A stretch of DNA of 64,000 nt from Paenibacillus segetis (GCF_014639155.1 NZ_BMFT01000001.1:1736001-1800000); one strand, 5' to 3'; positions 17,355 to 25,657 are shown, counted from the stretch's first letter. Numbers and translations are program-made. Notes: generated by a model not told the origin, from the sequence alone.

Positions 17355-18047
17355 ATGAAAAGTACGCAAATTCATCATGTATTTGAAGCTTTAACACCAA
17401 GCGCTGAACAGAAGGAGAACATGTGGAACTCGATTTGTGTGCAGAAGAATTCTACAAAGAGAACAGGCAAAATTCAACTACATATTAGGCGTAAACTATT
17501 GATTCCCATCGTAGCATGTATTGTAATGTTTACAGTATCCGTGACTTCATATGCGGCCACAGATGGTAAAATTGTTGCGATGATTAAAGATCAGGTGCAC
17601 CAAATCTTCTTTGCCAACGGTGATACTGTTGAGCTTCAAATTTTTGATAATGGTAATACCAATCTGGGTATCAGCGGAGTTGAAGGCGATTGGCTGGTTA
17701 AGAAATCAGGTGCGCGGTTGCTTTTGAAGATAAATGGAGAAAAAATAAATATTGCAGAAGCACTTTCGAAAAATGGATATTTCTACTACGATTATCGAGA
17801 CGGTGGTGATATTCTACACAGGCTTTATATCGTCAAAAACGCAGGAGGTACTAAGGACTATTCTGAACGCTGGTATTCTCAATTTGAGTGGCTACCGGAA
17901 TATGGTATCAGTGGTGGCAGCAGAGGGATCAGTGGTCCGCTCGCGACAGCAATTATGTCAGCAGAATCAGAGGCAACGGACGGAAAAGATTCATTAGATA
18001 CTCTGCTACAGAAATATTTAGCGAAATATTGGAATGAGTATAGTTAA
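17355..18047 (+). CDS. Probable membrane-bound anti-sigma factor
   Basis: A 230-residue single-pass membrane protein: about 47 cytoplasmic residues (ALTPSAEQKENMWNSI, like many anti-sigma N-termini), one transmembrane helix (about 48-67), and an extracytoplasmic C-terminal domain of about 160 residues (DGKIVAMIKDQVHQIFFANG onwards) with no known fold to me. No zinc-binding HX3CX2C is present, so it is not a ZAS-type anti-sigma. Its assignment rests on topology and its position right behind the ECF sigma gene. The start has TAGGAGGTCACT. Confidence 0.7.
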   Translation: MKSTQIHHVFEALTPSAEQKENMWNSICVQKNSTKRTGKIQLHIRRKLLIPIVACIVMFTVSVTSYAATDGKIVAMIKDQVHQIFFANGDTVELQIFDNGNTNLGISGVEGDWLVKKSGARLLLKINGEKINIAEALSKNGYFYYDYRDGGDILHRLYIVKNAGGTKDYSERWYSQFEWLPEYGISGGSRGISGPLATAIMSAESEATDGKDSLDTLLQKYLAKYWNEYS

Positions 18048-18065
18048 ACCAAGGGGGAGTTTTAT

Positions 18066-18569
18066 GTGATCAGATCATGCGCTATTGACGGTAGTGAGGA
18101 CGTAATCATTCATTCAATTATTAATGATGCAGCTCAAGCTTATAAAGGGATTATTCCGCAAGATCGATTCAGTGACCCTTATATGTCGATGGAACATTTA
18201 AAGAGTGAAGTGGCGGATGGAGTTGCTTTTTGGGGATATGAAGATGAAGAAGGCAATCTTATTGGTGTGATGGGTGTCCAAGACAAGGGAGATGTGGCTT
18301 TAATTCGTCATGCTTACGTTAGAACGAATCAACGTGGTAAAGGGATCGGAAGTAAGTTGCTTGCACATTTGATGGATGACGGAGATAAACCACTATTGAT
18401 CGGAACATGGGCATCCGCGTCATGGGCGATTTCTTTTTACATGCGGCATGGATTTAAACAGGTGGATCAACAAGAGAAGGAGCAACTGCTTCGTACATAT
18501 TGGAGTATTCCAGATCGGCAGATTGAAACGTCCGTAGTGCTGTGTGATCCAAGCTGGAGTACGAGATAA
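18066..18569 (+). CDS. GNAT family N-acetyltransferase
   Basis: A 167-residue acetyltransferase with the acetyl-CoA loop RTNQRGKGIGSKLLAHLM (about 97-114) and a final strand pair WAISFYMRHGFKQV. The N-terminus (IHSIINDAAQAYKGIIPQDR) resembles a YhbS/RimI-like branch often annotated from Bacillus and Paenibacillus. Substrate unknown. It starts with GTG after AAGGGGGAG, only 18 nt behind the anti-sigma gene, so it may belong to the sigma operon. Confidence 0.85.
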   Translation: MIRSCAIDGSEDVIIHSIINDAAQAYKGIIPQDRFSDPYMSMEHLKSEVADGVAFWGYEDEEGNLIGVMGVQDKGDVALIRHAYVRTNQRGKGIGSKLLAHLMDDGDKPLLIGTWASASWAISFYMRHGFKQVDQQEKEQLLRTYWSIPDRQIETSVVLCDPSWSTR

Positions 18570-18683
18570 CCTAGTAGAACTTGTTAAAAATCATTTATGG
18601 ACTACCATCTCCTAAAAAGATAGCTTAAAATATAAAGAAGCTTCAATAATATTCATGCGATGAATAATCGCAAATTTAAATAG

Positions 18684-19586
18684 ATGAGTAGGTCCATGAT
18701 GAAAAAGAAATTTAAAAAATTCTATGTAGAAACAACGAGTATATGTAATTTAGCTTGCAGTTTTTGTCCGCCAACGAAACGGGAATATAAGTTTATCAAG
18801 GTCGAGGATTTCAGCAAACTATTGGATGATATCAAGCCACATACGGATTATATCTATTTTCATGTCAAAGGAGAGCCACTTCTTCATCCCAAAGTTGGGG
18901 AGCTTCTGGATATAAGTCATGAGAAGGGATTTAAGGTCAATATCACTACGAATGGTACCTTAATTACTAAGAATCGAGATAAGTTGCTTGGGAAACCAGC
19001 GCTTCGCCAGATGAATTTCTCTTTGCATAGTTTTGACGGACATGAAGGTTCTACAGACCGGGAAGGGTATATCTCTAATATTCTCTCTTTTGTAAGGGAA
19101 GCTGTAGCGTCTTCCAATATGATTGTATCGTTCCGTCTTTGGAATTTGACTAGGGATAATGAGAGTAATCTAGAGCGAAGTCGTAACCGTGCCACGCTTG
19201 AAATGATCGAGAAGGAGTTTGGGCTGGATTATCATATCGAAGAGAGAGTGATCCCAGGGACTGGGATCAAGCTTGCTGAGCGCGTTTACTTAAATCAGGA
19301 TGCTGAATTCGACTGGCCGGATCTGAATGCTGAAGAGGATGATGGGCGAGGGTTCTGTCATGCACTCCGTAATCAGGCGGGAGTTCTGGTGGATGGGACC
19401 GTCATTCCATGCTGTTTAGATGGAGAAGGGGTTATTAACCTTGGGAATGCGTATGAAACACCATTCTCAGAAATAGTTGATGGTGAACGAGCTAATCGAT
19501 TGTATGATGGATTCTCACGCAGGGAAGCTGTGGAGGAATTGTGCCGCAAATGTGGTTACCGCAAACGCTTTGGGGGAATGGCATAA
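18684..19586 (+). CDS. Radical SAM protein with SPASM-like C-terminus
   Basis: A 300-residue radical SAM enzyme. The cluster motif is CNLACSFC (Cys21, Cys25, Cys28). It is followed by the GGxP-like HVKGEPLLHPKVGELLD and ITTNGTLI. The C-terminal part contains CHALRNQAGVLVDGTVIPCC and later CRKCGY, i.e. extra cysteines for an auxiliary Fe-S cluster as in SPASM proteins. Substrate is unknown and there is no peptide precursor next to it, so a RiPP role is unsupported. The true start may be one of the ATGs at codons 5 or 6, since the ribosome site is weak. A terminator follows. Confidence 0.85.
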   Translation: MSRSMMKKKFKKFYVETTSICNLACSFCPPTKREYKFIKVEDFSKLLDDIKPHTDYIYFHVKGEPLLHPKVGELLDISHEKGFKVNITTNGTLITKNRDKLLGKPALRQMNFSLHSFDGHEGSTDREGYISNILSFVREAVASSNMIVSFRLWNLTRDNESNLERSRNRATLEMIEKEFGLDYHIEERVIPGTGIKLAERVYLNQDAEFDWPDLNAEEDDGRGFCHALRNQAGVLVDGTVIPCCLDGEGVINLGNAYETPFSEIVDGERANRLYDGFSRREAVEELCRKCGYRKRFGGMA

Positions 19587-19590
19587 ACAA

Positions 19591-19628
19591 AACAACCGTC
19601 CGGATTAAAAACCGGGCGGTTGTTTTAT
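19591..19628 (+). terminator. Terminator after radical SAM gene
   Basis: AACAACCG-T-CCGG pairs with CCGG-G-CGGTTGTT, then TTATT. Confidence 0.85.
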
Positions 19629-19843
19629 TATAGAGATTTAATTGTATCTTCTACAGTTAAAAATGAGGTTTAGCAATGATTTCTGAAATTAGTTGTATAA
19701 AGTACAGCTAAATTGGATGAATAGGACCTGATCGAGCTTCTATCTTACTTTTAAATGTATTTTGTACAATTAAAACTGACAGACGAACTGGACAGCTATC
19801 ACTCTAAATGGTGCCAGCGACGAAACGATGAAATTGCCAATTC

Positions 19844-20689
19844 TTAACGGCGTAAGGCCGATAGATCCACTGTTGGAACAAGTCCTTCCTTAGCTGCGCG
19901 GCCTAAGAGAGCTGAAATTGCGTTATAGCCGTCTTCTCCTAGATCAGCTGTATATGAATTTACATATAGATTGATATGCGCCTCAGTAACTTCCGGCGAC
20001 ATTTCTTGAGCATGAGCTGCAATGTATTCAGCTGAAGCCTCAGGATGATCCCAAGCATACTGTACGGATTGTTTGATCCAGCCGGTAATGGCTTCTAAGT
20101 CCATGGAGCGGCGAGCAACAATCGCTCCAAGCGGAATCGGAAGGCCCGTATCCGATTCCCACCAGCTTCCTAGGTCAATCAGCAGATTTAATCCGTAGGA
20201 CGGATAAGTAAATCTAGCCTCATGGATAACCAACCCGGCTTCAACTTCTCCACGTTGCACCGCAGGCATGATCTCGTCGAAGGGTAGGACAACGATTTCA
20301 CCGACACCACCAGGTACTGCGCTAGCGGCCCATAAGCGGAATAGTAAATAAGCGGTCGAGCGTTCACTTGGTACGGCTACTCGGCGCCCCGACAATAATT
20401 CGGGGGTTGGTGGAGTTCCGTGTTGATTTCCCGCCGTAAGAACGAGCGGACCGCAGCCACGTCCAAGCGCTCCACCGCATGGTAATAATGCATATTCATC
20501 CAGCACCCATGGAAGTGCGGCATAGGATATTTTGAGTATATCAGGACCGTCTCCTGTGGCAGCAAGTCCATTTGTAATATCGATATCAGCATAGGTTACG
20601 TCAAGCTCAGGTGCGCCTTGGATTAGACCATGCGCCCAGGCATGAAATACAAAAGTATCATTAGGACAGGGAGAAAAGGCAATTTTCAT
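19844..20689 (-). CDS. mqnD: 1,4-dihydroxy-6-naphthoate synthase MqnD (futalosine pathway)
   Basis: A 281-residue MqnA/MqnD-family enzyme that converts cyclic dehypoxanthine futalosine to 1,4-dihydroxy-6-naphthoate, the last cytosolic ring-forming step of futalosine-route menaquinone synthesis. Recognisable segments are IAFSPCPNDTFVFHAWAHGL at the start, the ligand loop DILKISYAALPWVL, and VAVPSERSTAYLLFRLW. The second half has AGLVIHEARFTYPSYGLNLL. Its ATG overlaps the end of mqnB by 4 bases (ATGA), so the pair is translationally coupled. mqnA, mqnC and mqnE must be elsewhere. Confidence 0.92.
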   Translation of the reverse strand: MKIAFSPCPNDTFVFHAWAHGLIQGAPELDVTYADIDITNGLAATGDGPDILKISYAALPWVLDEYALLPCGGALGRGCGPLVLTAGNQHGTPPTPELLSGRRVAVPSERSTAYLLFRLWAASAVPGGVGEIVVLPFDEIMPAVQRGEVEAGLVIHEARFTYPSYGLNLLIDLGSWWESDTGLPIPLGAIVARRSMDLEAITGWIKQSVQYAWDHPEASAEYIAAHAQEMSPEVTEAHINLYVNSYTADLGEDGYNAISALLGRAAKEGLVPTVDLSALRR

Positions 20690-21363
20690 CGATGTAACAC
20701 CTCCGGTAATATAGAAAAGGCAGTTTCTAAAGTTTGCATAGCTTCTTTAATTTTCCACAATTCACGTTGTCTAGGTCCAACGATGTTAGAGATCGCTCGA
20801 ATTTCCATCACAGGAAGTCCCAAATGATGAGCGGCAAGGGCGACCCCATACCCTTCCATAGCTTCGGCCGCTACGCCTGGGATTCGCTTCGATAACTCAG
20901 CACATGTGTTGGCAGTTCCCGTCGCGGTTGATAGCGTGACTATAGGACCGATACTTGTTGGTATGCTAGTAGACTTCAACAACTGAAGTAGCTTAAGGGG
21001 TAAATGGGGTTCAACTGGAACACGGGCAGACCCAAAACCAAGCTCGTCCACACTAGCAAAACCCTCGGCAGTCTCTACTCCTAGGTCTGCTGCAATGATT
21101 TCATTAGCTATAACCAATGAGCCAACATCCGCTTGCTCTCGGAACCCACCACCAATTCCGGCGCTGATCACAAGATCATACTTCGCAGCAGTTAGGGCTG
21201 TCGCTGTTCGCGCTGCCGCTGAGGCTGGGCCAACCCCTGCCAGACGTACATCAAAACCTTTTGCCTCGCCTAGGCCACGTAATACGGCGTCCTGTTCCCC
21301 TTGTACTGCTGTCATAATAAGCACATGAGGGTAGGTGGAATCTATTCTAATGTGTTCTTTCAT
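20686..21363 (-). CDS. mqnB: Futalosine hydrolase MqnB
   Basis: A 225-residue nucleosidase of the PNP/MTAN fold that cleaves futalosine to hypoxanthine and dehypoxanthine futalosine. Family marks are VLIMTAVQGEQDAVLRGLG at the N-terminus, the base/ribose pocket DLVISAGIGGGF, AAEAMEGYGVALAAHHLGLP (catalytic region) and EIRAISNIVGPR. The last is the usual MqnB signature and separates it from MTA/SAH nucleosidase. It lies directly upstream of mqnD and overlaps it. GGAG is about 14 bases before the ATG, slightly far. Confidence 0.92.
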   Translation of the reverse strand: MKEHIRIDSTYPHVLIMTAVQGEQDAVLRGLGEAKGFDVRLAGVGPASAAARTATALTAAKYDLVISAGIGGGFREQADVGSLVIANEIIAADLGVETAEGFASVDELGFGSARVPVEPHLPLKLLQLLKSTSIPTSIGPIVTLSTATGTANTCAELSKRIPGVAAEAMEGYGVALAAHHLGLPVMEIRAISNIVGPRQRELWKIKEAMQTLETAFSILPEVLHR

Positions 21364-21625
21364 AGACTATTAGTCATCTCCTTAATGAAACCCCACGAAC
21401 GATAATTTGTATGTAGATTCTAAAATCCAATCCTAACATGCACTTTCAATTATATAGTGAGTGAGCTTGAAAACCAAGTTAGTTGTTATTTTCACATTAC
21501 ATGAAATGCTCACAATTTCGTAGAGGAACAGCTTCTTTAACAGCGAATGTTCAAGTATAAATTGAACTGGAAGCTAGAGTGGATGTTTACGTTGCATGAT
21601 TTTGGGCTCATAGGAGGGATGGAAT

Positions 21626-22477
21626 TTGATTGATGTTAAGCAGGTTTCGAAGTATTACCCAAATAAGAAAATGGCGGTAGACGGACTTTCTTTCTCGATC
21701 GGAGAAGGGGAATTGTTTGGCTTTCTTGGACCTAATGGGGCGGGGAAAACAACGACAATACGAATGATGATCGGATTACTGCAACCAAGCGCGGGCGAAA
21801 TCACGATTAATAACTTAAATGTGCAACGGAATAAGAAGCAAGTTCAATCCGATATCGGGGTGGTCTTTGAGCTGCCAAATCTATACGTCCGATCCTCCAT
21901 CCGAGATAATTTGAAACTATTTGCGGCTCTAAATAATGTTTCGAATGCAAGAATCGATGAGGTACTCGACAGCCTGCAACTACTCGAACGTCAACATGAT
22001 AAGGTAAGCAGCTTGTCCAAAGGGTGGAAGCAACGTGTATTGATTGCAAGAGCCTTGCTACATAAACCAAAAGTATTATTTCTTGACGAACCAACTAGTG
22101 GTTTAGATCCTAATACAACAGCATTAATTCGAAGTTTTATTTATAAATTCAAGCAAGAGGGAACGACGATTGTGTTAACTACGCACGATATGCATGAAGC
22201 CGATGAACTATGTGATCGAGTCGGGATTATGTGTAATGGTAAATTGGCTGCATTAGATGATCCAGCTAAACTAAAAAGCCTGCATGGTAAAAATGAAATT
22301 CATGTGGAGTATACCTATGACGGTAATGTAGTAAAAGAGGTATGGCCATTAGACGATGAAGAGACGCCAAGATCGGTCTATCAGTTGATGACGAGTAATC
22401 AATTGATCAGCTTGCATACCAAAGAAGCATCTTTGGGCGATGTGTTTGCTGTATTGACGGGAAGTGAGCTAAGTTGA
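21626..22477 (+). CDS. ABC transporter ATP-binding protein (ABC-2 type)
   Basis: A 283-residue ATPase with Walker A GPNGAGKT (about 36-43), a diverged signature LSKGWKQR (about 131, normally LSGGQ), Walker B VLFLDEPTSGLD (about 150-161) and TTHDMHEADELCDRVGIM. The C-terminal 70 residues form the usual CcmA-like extension. It pairs with the permease that follows and overlaps it by 4 bases. LSKGWKQR is common in this ABC-2 subset, so it is not a defect. The TTG start has TAGGAGGG upstream. The substrate is unknown; bacteriocin, lipid or drug export is possible. Confidence 0.88.
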   Translation: MIDVKQVSKYYPNKKMAVDGLSFSIGEGELFGFLGPNGAGKTTTIRMMIGLLQPSAGEITINNLNVQRNKKQVQSDIGVVFELPNLYVRSSIRDNLKLFAALNNVSNARIDEVLDSLQLLERQHDKVSSLSKGWKQRVLIARALLHKPKVLFLDEPTSGLDPNTTALIRSFIYKFKQEGTTIVLTTHDMHEADELCDRVGIMCNGKLAALDDPAKLKSLHGKNEIHVEYTYDGNVVKEVWPLDDEETPRSVYQLMTSNQLISLHTKEASLGDVFAVLTGSELS

Positions 22478-23163
22478 AACATATGTTCAAGCTAGTGGGA
22501 CATGAGATGAGAGATATGATTAAGAATCCTGCAAGTCTCATTCTGATCTGCTTACCTATTCTGATGTCGAAGATGATCATGGTTGTGATGGATCAAGCGG
22601 AGGATGTCAATTTCATACTCTTATCAACCTGGGTGTTATTTGCTCAGGTGATGGTAGGCATCATGTTGACCGGACCTAATCTCATTGAAGAAAGAGAAAG
22701 TAGAACGATGGATGCATTACTTCTGACTCCGCTCAGATTTATCGACATCGTGGCTGCCAAAGGTCTATCGATTCTTGTCTTTTCTCTATTTTCTCAGATT
22801 TGCGTTCTCTTATTGAATCAAGGGTTATCTTGGAGTCTCATACCTTCGCTACTGATCTTAATTGTTGGAGGTATTCTGTTTGTTGAGATTGGCTTGATCA
22901 TTGGCCTTAAAATGAACTCATCGAAAAATGGTACCGCTGTAGCCTCAGTACTCATGGTTACATTGTTTCTGGTTACAAATCTATATCAGGCCATGCCTGA
23001 ATGGACCTATAAAGTATTTGTACTCATCCCAAGTATTGAAGTGGTAGTTAGCTTGAATAGTGTGTTGGAGGGTGGAGGCCTTTTAGCGCTGGAAGGAGCT
23101 CTAATTCTTGCTTGGGTTATCGGTCTATCGTTATGGATTAGAAAAATAGGCAAGCATTTTTAG
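22474..23163 (+). CDS. ABC-2 type transporter permease
   Basis: The 229-residue protein has six hydrophobic segments and the ABC-2 feature GPNLIEERESRTMDALLLTPLRF after the second helix. It starts with TTG, overlapping the ATPase stop (TTGA). This gives a half-size exporter with the ATPase; the functional unit is probably a homodimer. A perfect terminator follows. Confidence 0.82.
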   Translation: MKHMFKLVGHEMRDMIKNPASLILICLPILMSKMIMVVMDQAEDVNFILLSTWVLFAQVMVGIMLTGPNLIEERESRTMDALLLTPLRFIDIVAAKGLSILVFSLFSQICVLLLNQGLSWSLIPSLLILIVGGILFVEIGLIIGLKMNSSKNGTAVASVLMVTLFLVTNLYQAMPEWTYKVFVLIPSIEVVVSLNSVLEGGGLLALEGALILAWVIGLSLWIRKIGKHF

Positions 23164-23173
23164 TCGATTAAAA

Positions 23174-23210
23174 AAAGTCACTTCTTAATCAACTGTTAAG
23201 AAGTGACTTT
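23174..23210. terminator. Perfect terminator shared by convergent genes
   Basis: A 15-bp stem AAAGTCACTTCTTAA and its complement around a 7-nt loop. Confidence 0.9.
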
Positions 23211-23215
23211 AAACG

Positions 23216-23872
23216 TTATGGTTTTATTTCGCTTTGATAATAGTCATATAATTGGTGAATAGATGAGCTTGACAAGATATGACTGGCGCGCTCAATTTGC
23301 TCACGTTCCCAATCGAACCAACGCATTTCCTTTAGCTTCTCTATTTCCACGTCTGTAAAGCGTTTCTTTATCTCTTTTGCAGGGTTACCGCCTACTATTC
23401 TATATGGTGGAACATCTTTTGTAACAACCGATCCAGCCGCAATGATGGCACCTTCACCGATGGTCACACCGGGCATAATCATTGCATTCATGCCAATCCA
23501 GGCATCACTCCCAATGATTGTATCTCCTTTTGGCTGGTAAGAAGTTTCAATCTGGTCCACAAACGGATATACGGTAATCCATTCAGGATGGTGATTATGA
23601 TTGCCACCCATTAAAATAATTACTCCACTTGCTATACATACGTAATTTCCTATAATCAACTTATCTAAATGCCAACCATAGTCTTCGATGGGGTTAAATA
23701 ACTTTCTTGATTTTTCATCTCCCCATTGATACCTAACGCACCCATCTTCAAAATCAAGATGATCGTAATAACCTGAATAGTACGAATATTCTCCTACTTC
23801 AATCAGTGGGTTGGTGACAATATCCTTTAGATACTTAATTTCGGACCAGTGGTTAAATTGATGTTGTTTCAT
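23216..23872 (-). CDS. CatB/Vat-type xenobiotic acetyltransferase
   Basis: A 218-residue left-handed beta-helix acyltransferase of the CatB/Vat group, which O-acetylates chloramphenicol or streptogramin A. The active-site loop reads ILMGGNHNHHPEWITVYPF (catalytic His in about 91-95). It is followed by hexapeptide turns (IIGSDAWIGMNAMIMPGVTIGEGAIIAAGSVV) and the typical C-terminal VGGNPAKEIKKRF. Enzymes of both kinds are known as chromosomal resistance genes in Paenibacillus; which antibiotic is modified here is not settled by sequence. The gene sits behind a complete leader-peptide/hairpin attenuator (23879-24026), the organisation of antibiotic-inducible resistance genes, which strengthens the resistance reading. 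Confidence 0.88.
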   Translation of the reverse strand: MKQHQFNHWSEIKYLKDIVTNPLIEVGEYSYYSGYYDHLDFEDGCVRYQWGDEKSRKLFNPIEDYGWHLDKLIIGNYVCIASGVIILMGGNHNHHPEWITVYPFVDQIETSYQPKGDTIIGSDAWIGMNAMIMPGVTIGEGAIIAAGSVVTKDVPPYRIVGGNPAKEIKKRFTDVEIEKLKEMRWFDWEREQIERASHILSSSSIHQLYDYYQSEIKP

Positions 23873-23883
23873 TCTTTTCCCTC

Positions 23884-23919
23884 GCTTCTAAGTAATATAA
23901 TCATTGTTTACTTAGAAGC
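23884..23919 (-). promoter_or_regulatory. Attenuator hairpin before CatB/Vat-like gene
   Basis: A perfect 12-bp inverted repeat (GCTTCTAAGTAA and complement, 12-nt loop). In the RNA, the 5' arm contains the last codons and stop of the leader peptide; the 3' arm ends directly against GAGGG, the ribosome site of the acetyltransferase. No T-run follows, so it would act on translation rather than transcription. Confidence 0.75.
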
Positions 23920-23965
23920 TTAAAGCAGTAGCAACATTCTTAAACCGTTTCAAACGACGAACCAT
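23912..23965 (-). CDS. Leader peptide (17 aa) of the acetyltransferase attenuator
   Basis: An ATG at 23965 preceded by AAAAGGA with 8-base spacing encodes MVRRLKRFKNVATALSF and stops with TAA inside the 5' arm of the downstream 12-bp hairpin. This is the geometry of cat and erm leader peptides: a drug-stalled ribosome on the leader would cover the 5' arm and free the ribosome site of the resistance gene. The peptide was found by reading the strand and is too short for normal gene finding. Sequence-specific stalling is inferred, not shown. Confidence 0.72.
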   Translation of the reverse strand: MVRRLKRFKNVATALSF

Positions 23966-23996
23966 CGCTCTCATCCTTTTCGTATAAGATGGTGCG

Positions 23997-24026
23997 ATTG
24001 TAACAAAGAGATGATTTGTTCGTCAA
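23997..24026 (-). promoter_or_regulatory. Promoter of the leader peptide/acetyltransferase transcript
   Basis: On the minus strand TTGACG (24026-24021) and TACAAT (24002-23997) with an 18-base spacer. The start would fall near 23990, leaving about 25 nt before the leader ATG. Confidence 0.7.
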
Positions 24027-24045
24027 ATCTACCTGGCCGAAAATA

Positions 24046-24077
24046 AAGCCGCTCCCGATCAGAATCGGGAGCGGCTT
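24046..24077 (-). terminator. Terminator of the DUF4062 operon
   Basis: A 14-bp perfect GC-rich stem AAGCCGCTCCCGAT and complement around a 4-nt loop, followed on the minus strand by TTATTTT. It also insulates the acetyltransferase promoter. Confidence 0.88.
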
Positions 24078-24094
24078 GTTATGAAATCAGTACC

Positions 24095-24286
24095 TTACGC
24101 TCGCTTCGTTGCTTGCGCAAAACGGTCTTTAATCTGCTTGTTATTATGTTTCATCGCGGTACGTTGTTCGCGTAAAATTTGAGAAGAATTTTTCTTGGAA
24201 GGTGCGAACAGTAAAGCTTCTTTGGGCTGATACCCTTTGGCTTTTGTAACTACGCCGTTCTTGGATACGAATACTCCAGCACTCAT
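24095..24286 (-). CDS. Small basic protein coupled to DUF4062 gene (63 aa)
   Basis: A 63-residue, Lys/Arg/Gln-rich protein (net positive) without membrane segments or cysteines. Its ATG overlaps the DUF4062 stop by four bases and has a near-perfect TAGGAGGG, which itself lies inside the end of the upstream gene, so the two are translated together. The N-terminal part (MSAGVFVSKNGVVTKAKGYQ) looks like a beta-hairpin and the rest is helical. I do not recognise it. If the DUF4062 protein is an effector, this could be a regulator or partner; that is speculation from position only. Confidence 0.7.
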   Translation of the reverse strand: MSAGVFVSKNGVVTKAKGYQPKEALLFAPSKKNSSQILREQRTAMKHNNKQIKDRFAQATKRA

Positions 24287-25437
24287 GGCTGTATCCCTCC
24301 TAAGAATAATTTGATGAACTCGATAATTAGCGGATTTTTACTTAGTATAGCATGATTAGCACATTCTTTGTAGTGGATGAACTTCCTATAATCCCAACTT
24401 GGATCCGAAGGAAAATGAAGAGTTAGAACATATTCACCCATGCGGATGCAATAGTAAAACGTCTTTTTAGCCTCTTTGAAGTAAACCTGCTCTTCATTGT
24501 TACCCATATGATAGGTTAATACAGCATAAGAACTCTGATTATCTAACATATAAGAGGGCGGACCAGAGGCATCCCCAACTTTGGTGGACATCCGAAGCTC
24601 CTTACCGTTACAAAAGTATAATGTTGCTCCGCTACACTCCTCATAATAACCGACTTTCTCCGACATATATTGCCCATAACTCTGTTCAATGATTCCACCA
24701 GAAAATCGATTCATAATTAGTGTTAAAAAGGATTCATTATCCTTAAGACCGTTAATTTGTAGCTCAGGAATCAATTCGCCAAGTAATTCAAATACTTCAT
24801 CAAACTGCTCTAGCCGTGAACTGCTCTGCTCAATCGAAGCTTCAAGTGGGAGTAAAAGAGATCCTCTTCTTAATAAATCGCTGAAAAAAGATCGCCAGTC
24901 GATAGGAACGCCCAAACTTAGATCATCGATATATACTTTGCGCATCGTCATGTCATACAAGAAATACCAGACATAGGGATCAACATTTAGTGCAATGTTA
25001 CTATGGGAGCTTATTGTGTTAATTATATGTAGGGGTGAAGGGAAGAGTGCTTTTTTTACAATATAACGATCAACATATTCTTCAATAATTGGCTTCACAG
25101 TACCAAAGAATGTAGCTTTGATCTCCACATCGCCGAATACAAGGATCGTCTTGCCTTGTTCATAAGCTTTAATAAATTCCATGTGTGTGACGGTTCGTTG
25201 AGCCACTTTGTCGTATGTACCGGCCTTACTCCCGATGAATAGGAGGTAGATGTCACAAGCACCAACCGCCTCGAGACATTTGGTAACAGGATCTACACCT
25301 GCAGGCCAGGGTCCGAGATTTTCTTCCCACATGAGTGGTTCGTGCCCTAGGTTCGTGAGTTCCCGAAATGCGCTCCGGCGCAGAGGTTTTAAACCGTCTT
25401 CATTTACGGAACTGATGAATACGTTTGTTCTCGCCAC
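24283..25437 (-). CDS. DUF4062 protein with unknown C-terminal domain
   Basis: A 384-residue protein. Residues about 4-110 form a DUF4062 domain: TNVFISSVNEDGLKPLRRSA, then LMWEENLGPWPAG, CDIYLLFIGSKAGTYDK and VTHMEFIKAYEQGKTILVF. This is the deoxyribosyltransferase/TIR-like Rossmann fold that sits at the N-terminus of many STAND and other conflict-system proteins. The remaining 270 residues have no ATPase motif or domain known to me; the centre is helical (SSSRLEQFDEVFELLGELIP) and the end is beta-rich. The frame runs up to 25536, but those 33 residues lack a ribosome site and the GTG at 25437 (GGGAG upstream) puts the DUF4062 domain at the N-terminus as in relatives. It forms an overlapping pair with the 63-residue gene. 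Confidence 0.75.
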   Translation of the reverse strand: MARTNVFISSVNEDGLKPLRRSAFRELTNLGHEPLMWEENLGPWPAGVDPVTKCLEAVGACDIYLLFIGSKAGTYDKVAQRTVTHMEFIKAYEQGKTILVFGDVEIKATFFGTVKPIIEEYVDRYIVKKALFPSPLHIINTISSHSNIALNVDPYVWYFLYDMTMRKVYIDDLSLGVPIDWRSFFSDLLRRGSLLLPLEASIEQSSSRLEQFDEVFELLGELIPELQINGLKDNESFLTLIMNRFSGGIIEQSYGQYMSEKVGYYEECSGATLYFCNGKELRMSTKVGDASGPPSYMLDNQSSYAVLTYHMGNNEEQVYFKEAKKTFYYCIRMGEYVLTLHFPSDPSWDYRKFIHYKECANHAILSKNPLIIEFIKLFLGGIQP

Positions 25438-25554
25438 CCAATTACACACTCCCAATATCAATTTGTTTCCATTATAACCCAAATACTTCGATCCTTCATG
25501 AATAAAATTAATACTTGCATTTATAATATAGTTCATGTAATATGAAAAACGTAG

Positions 25555-25594
25555 TTACTAAACAAATGAAAGTTAGTATATTAATGTTTAGTAA
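25555..25594 (+). promoter_or_regulatory. Inverted repeat, candidate operator of the nitroreductase gene
   Basis: TTACTAAAC (25555-25563) and GTTTAGTAA (25586-25594) form a perfect 9-bp inverted repeat with a 22-base centre that also contains TTAGTATA. It lies about 65 nt before the nitroreductase start. Such sites are typical of dimeric MarR or HxlR repressors sensing quinones or electrophiles; no such regulator gene is adjacent. Confidence 0.45.
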
Positions 25595-25657
25595 TGAGGT
25601 TTTGTTTTGTAGGTACATTATCATCACATAAATTATAAACAGATAGGAGAATTCATC

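Noticed and set aside
18684..19586. Radical SAM gene considered as a RiPP maturase
   Set aside because: No short Cys- or Gly-rich precursor peptide with a ribosome site was found on either side, and no transporter or peptidase is adjacent.
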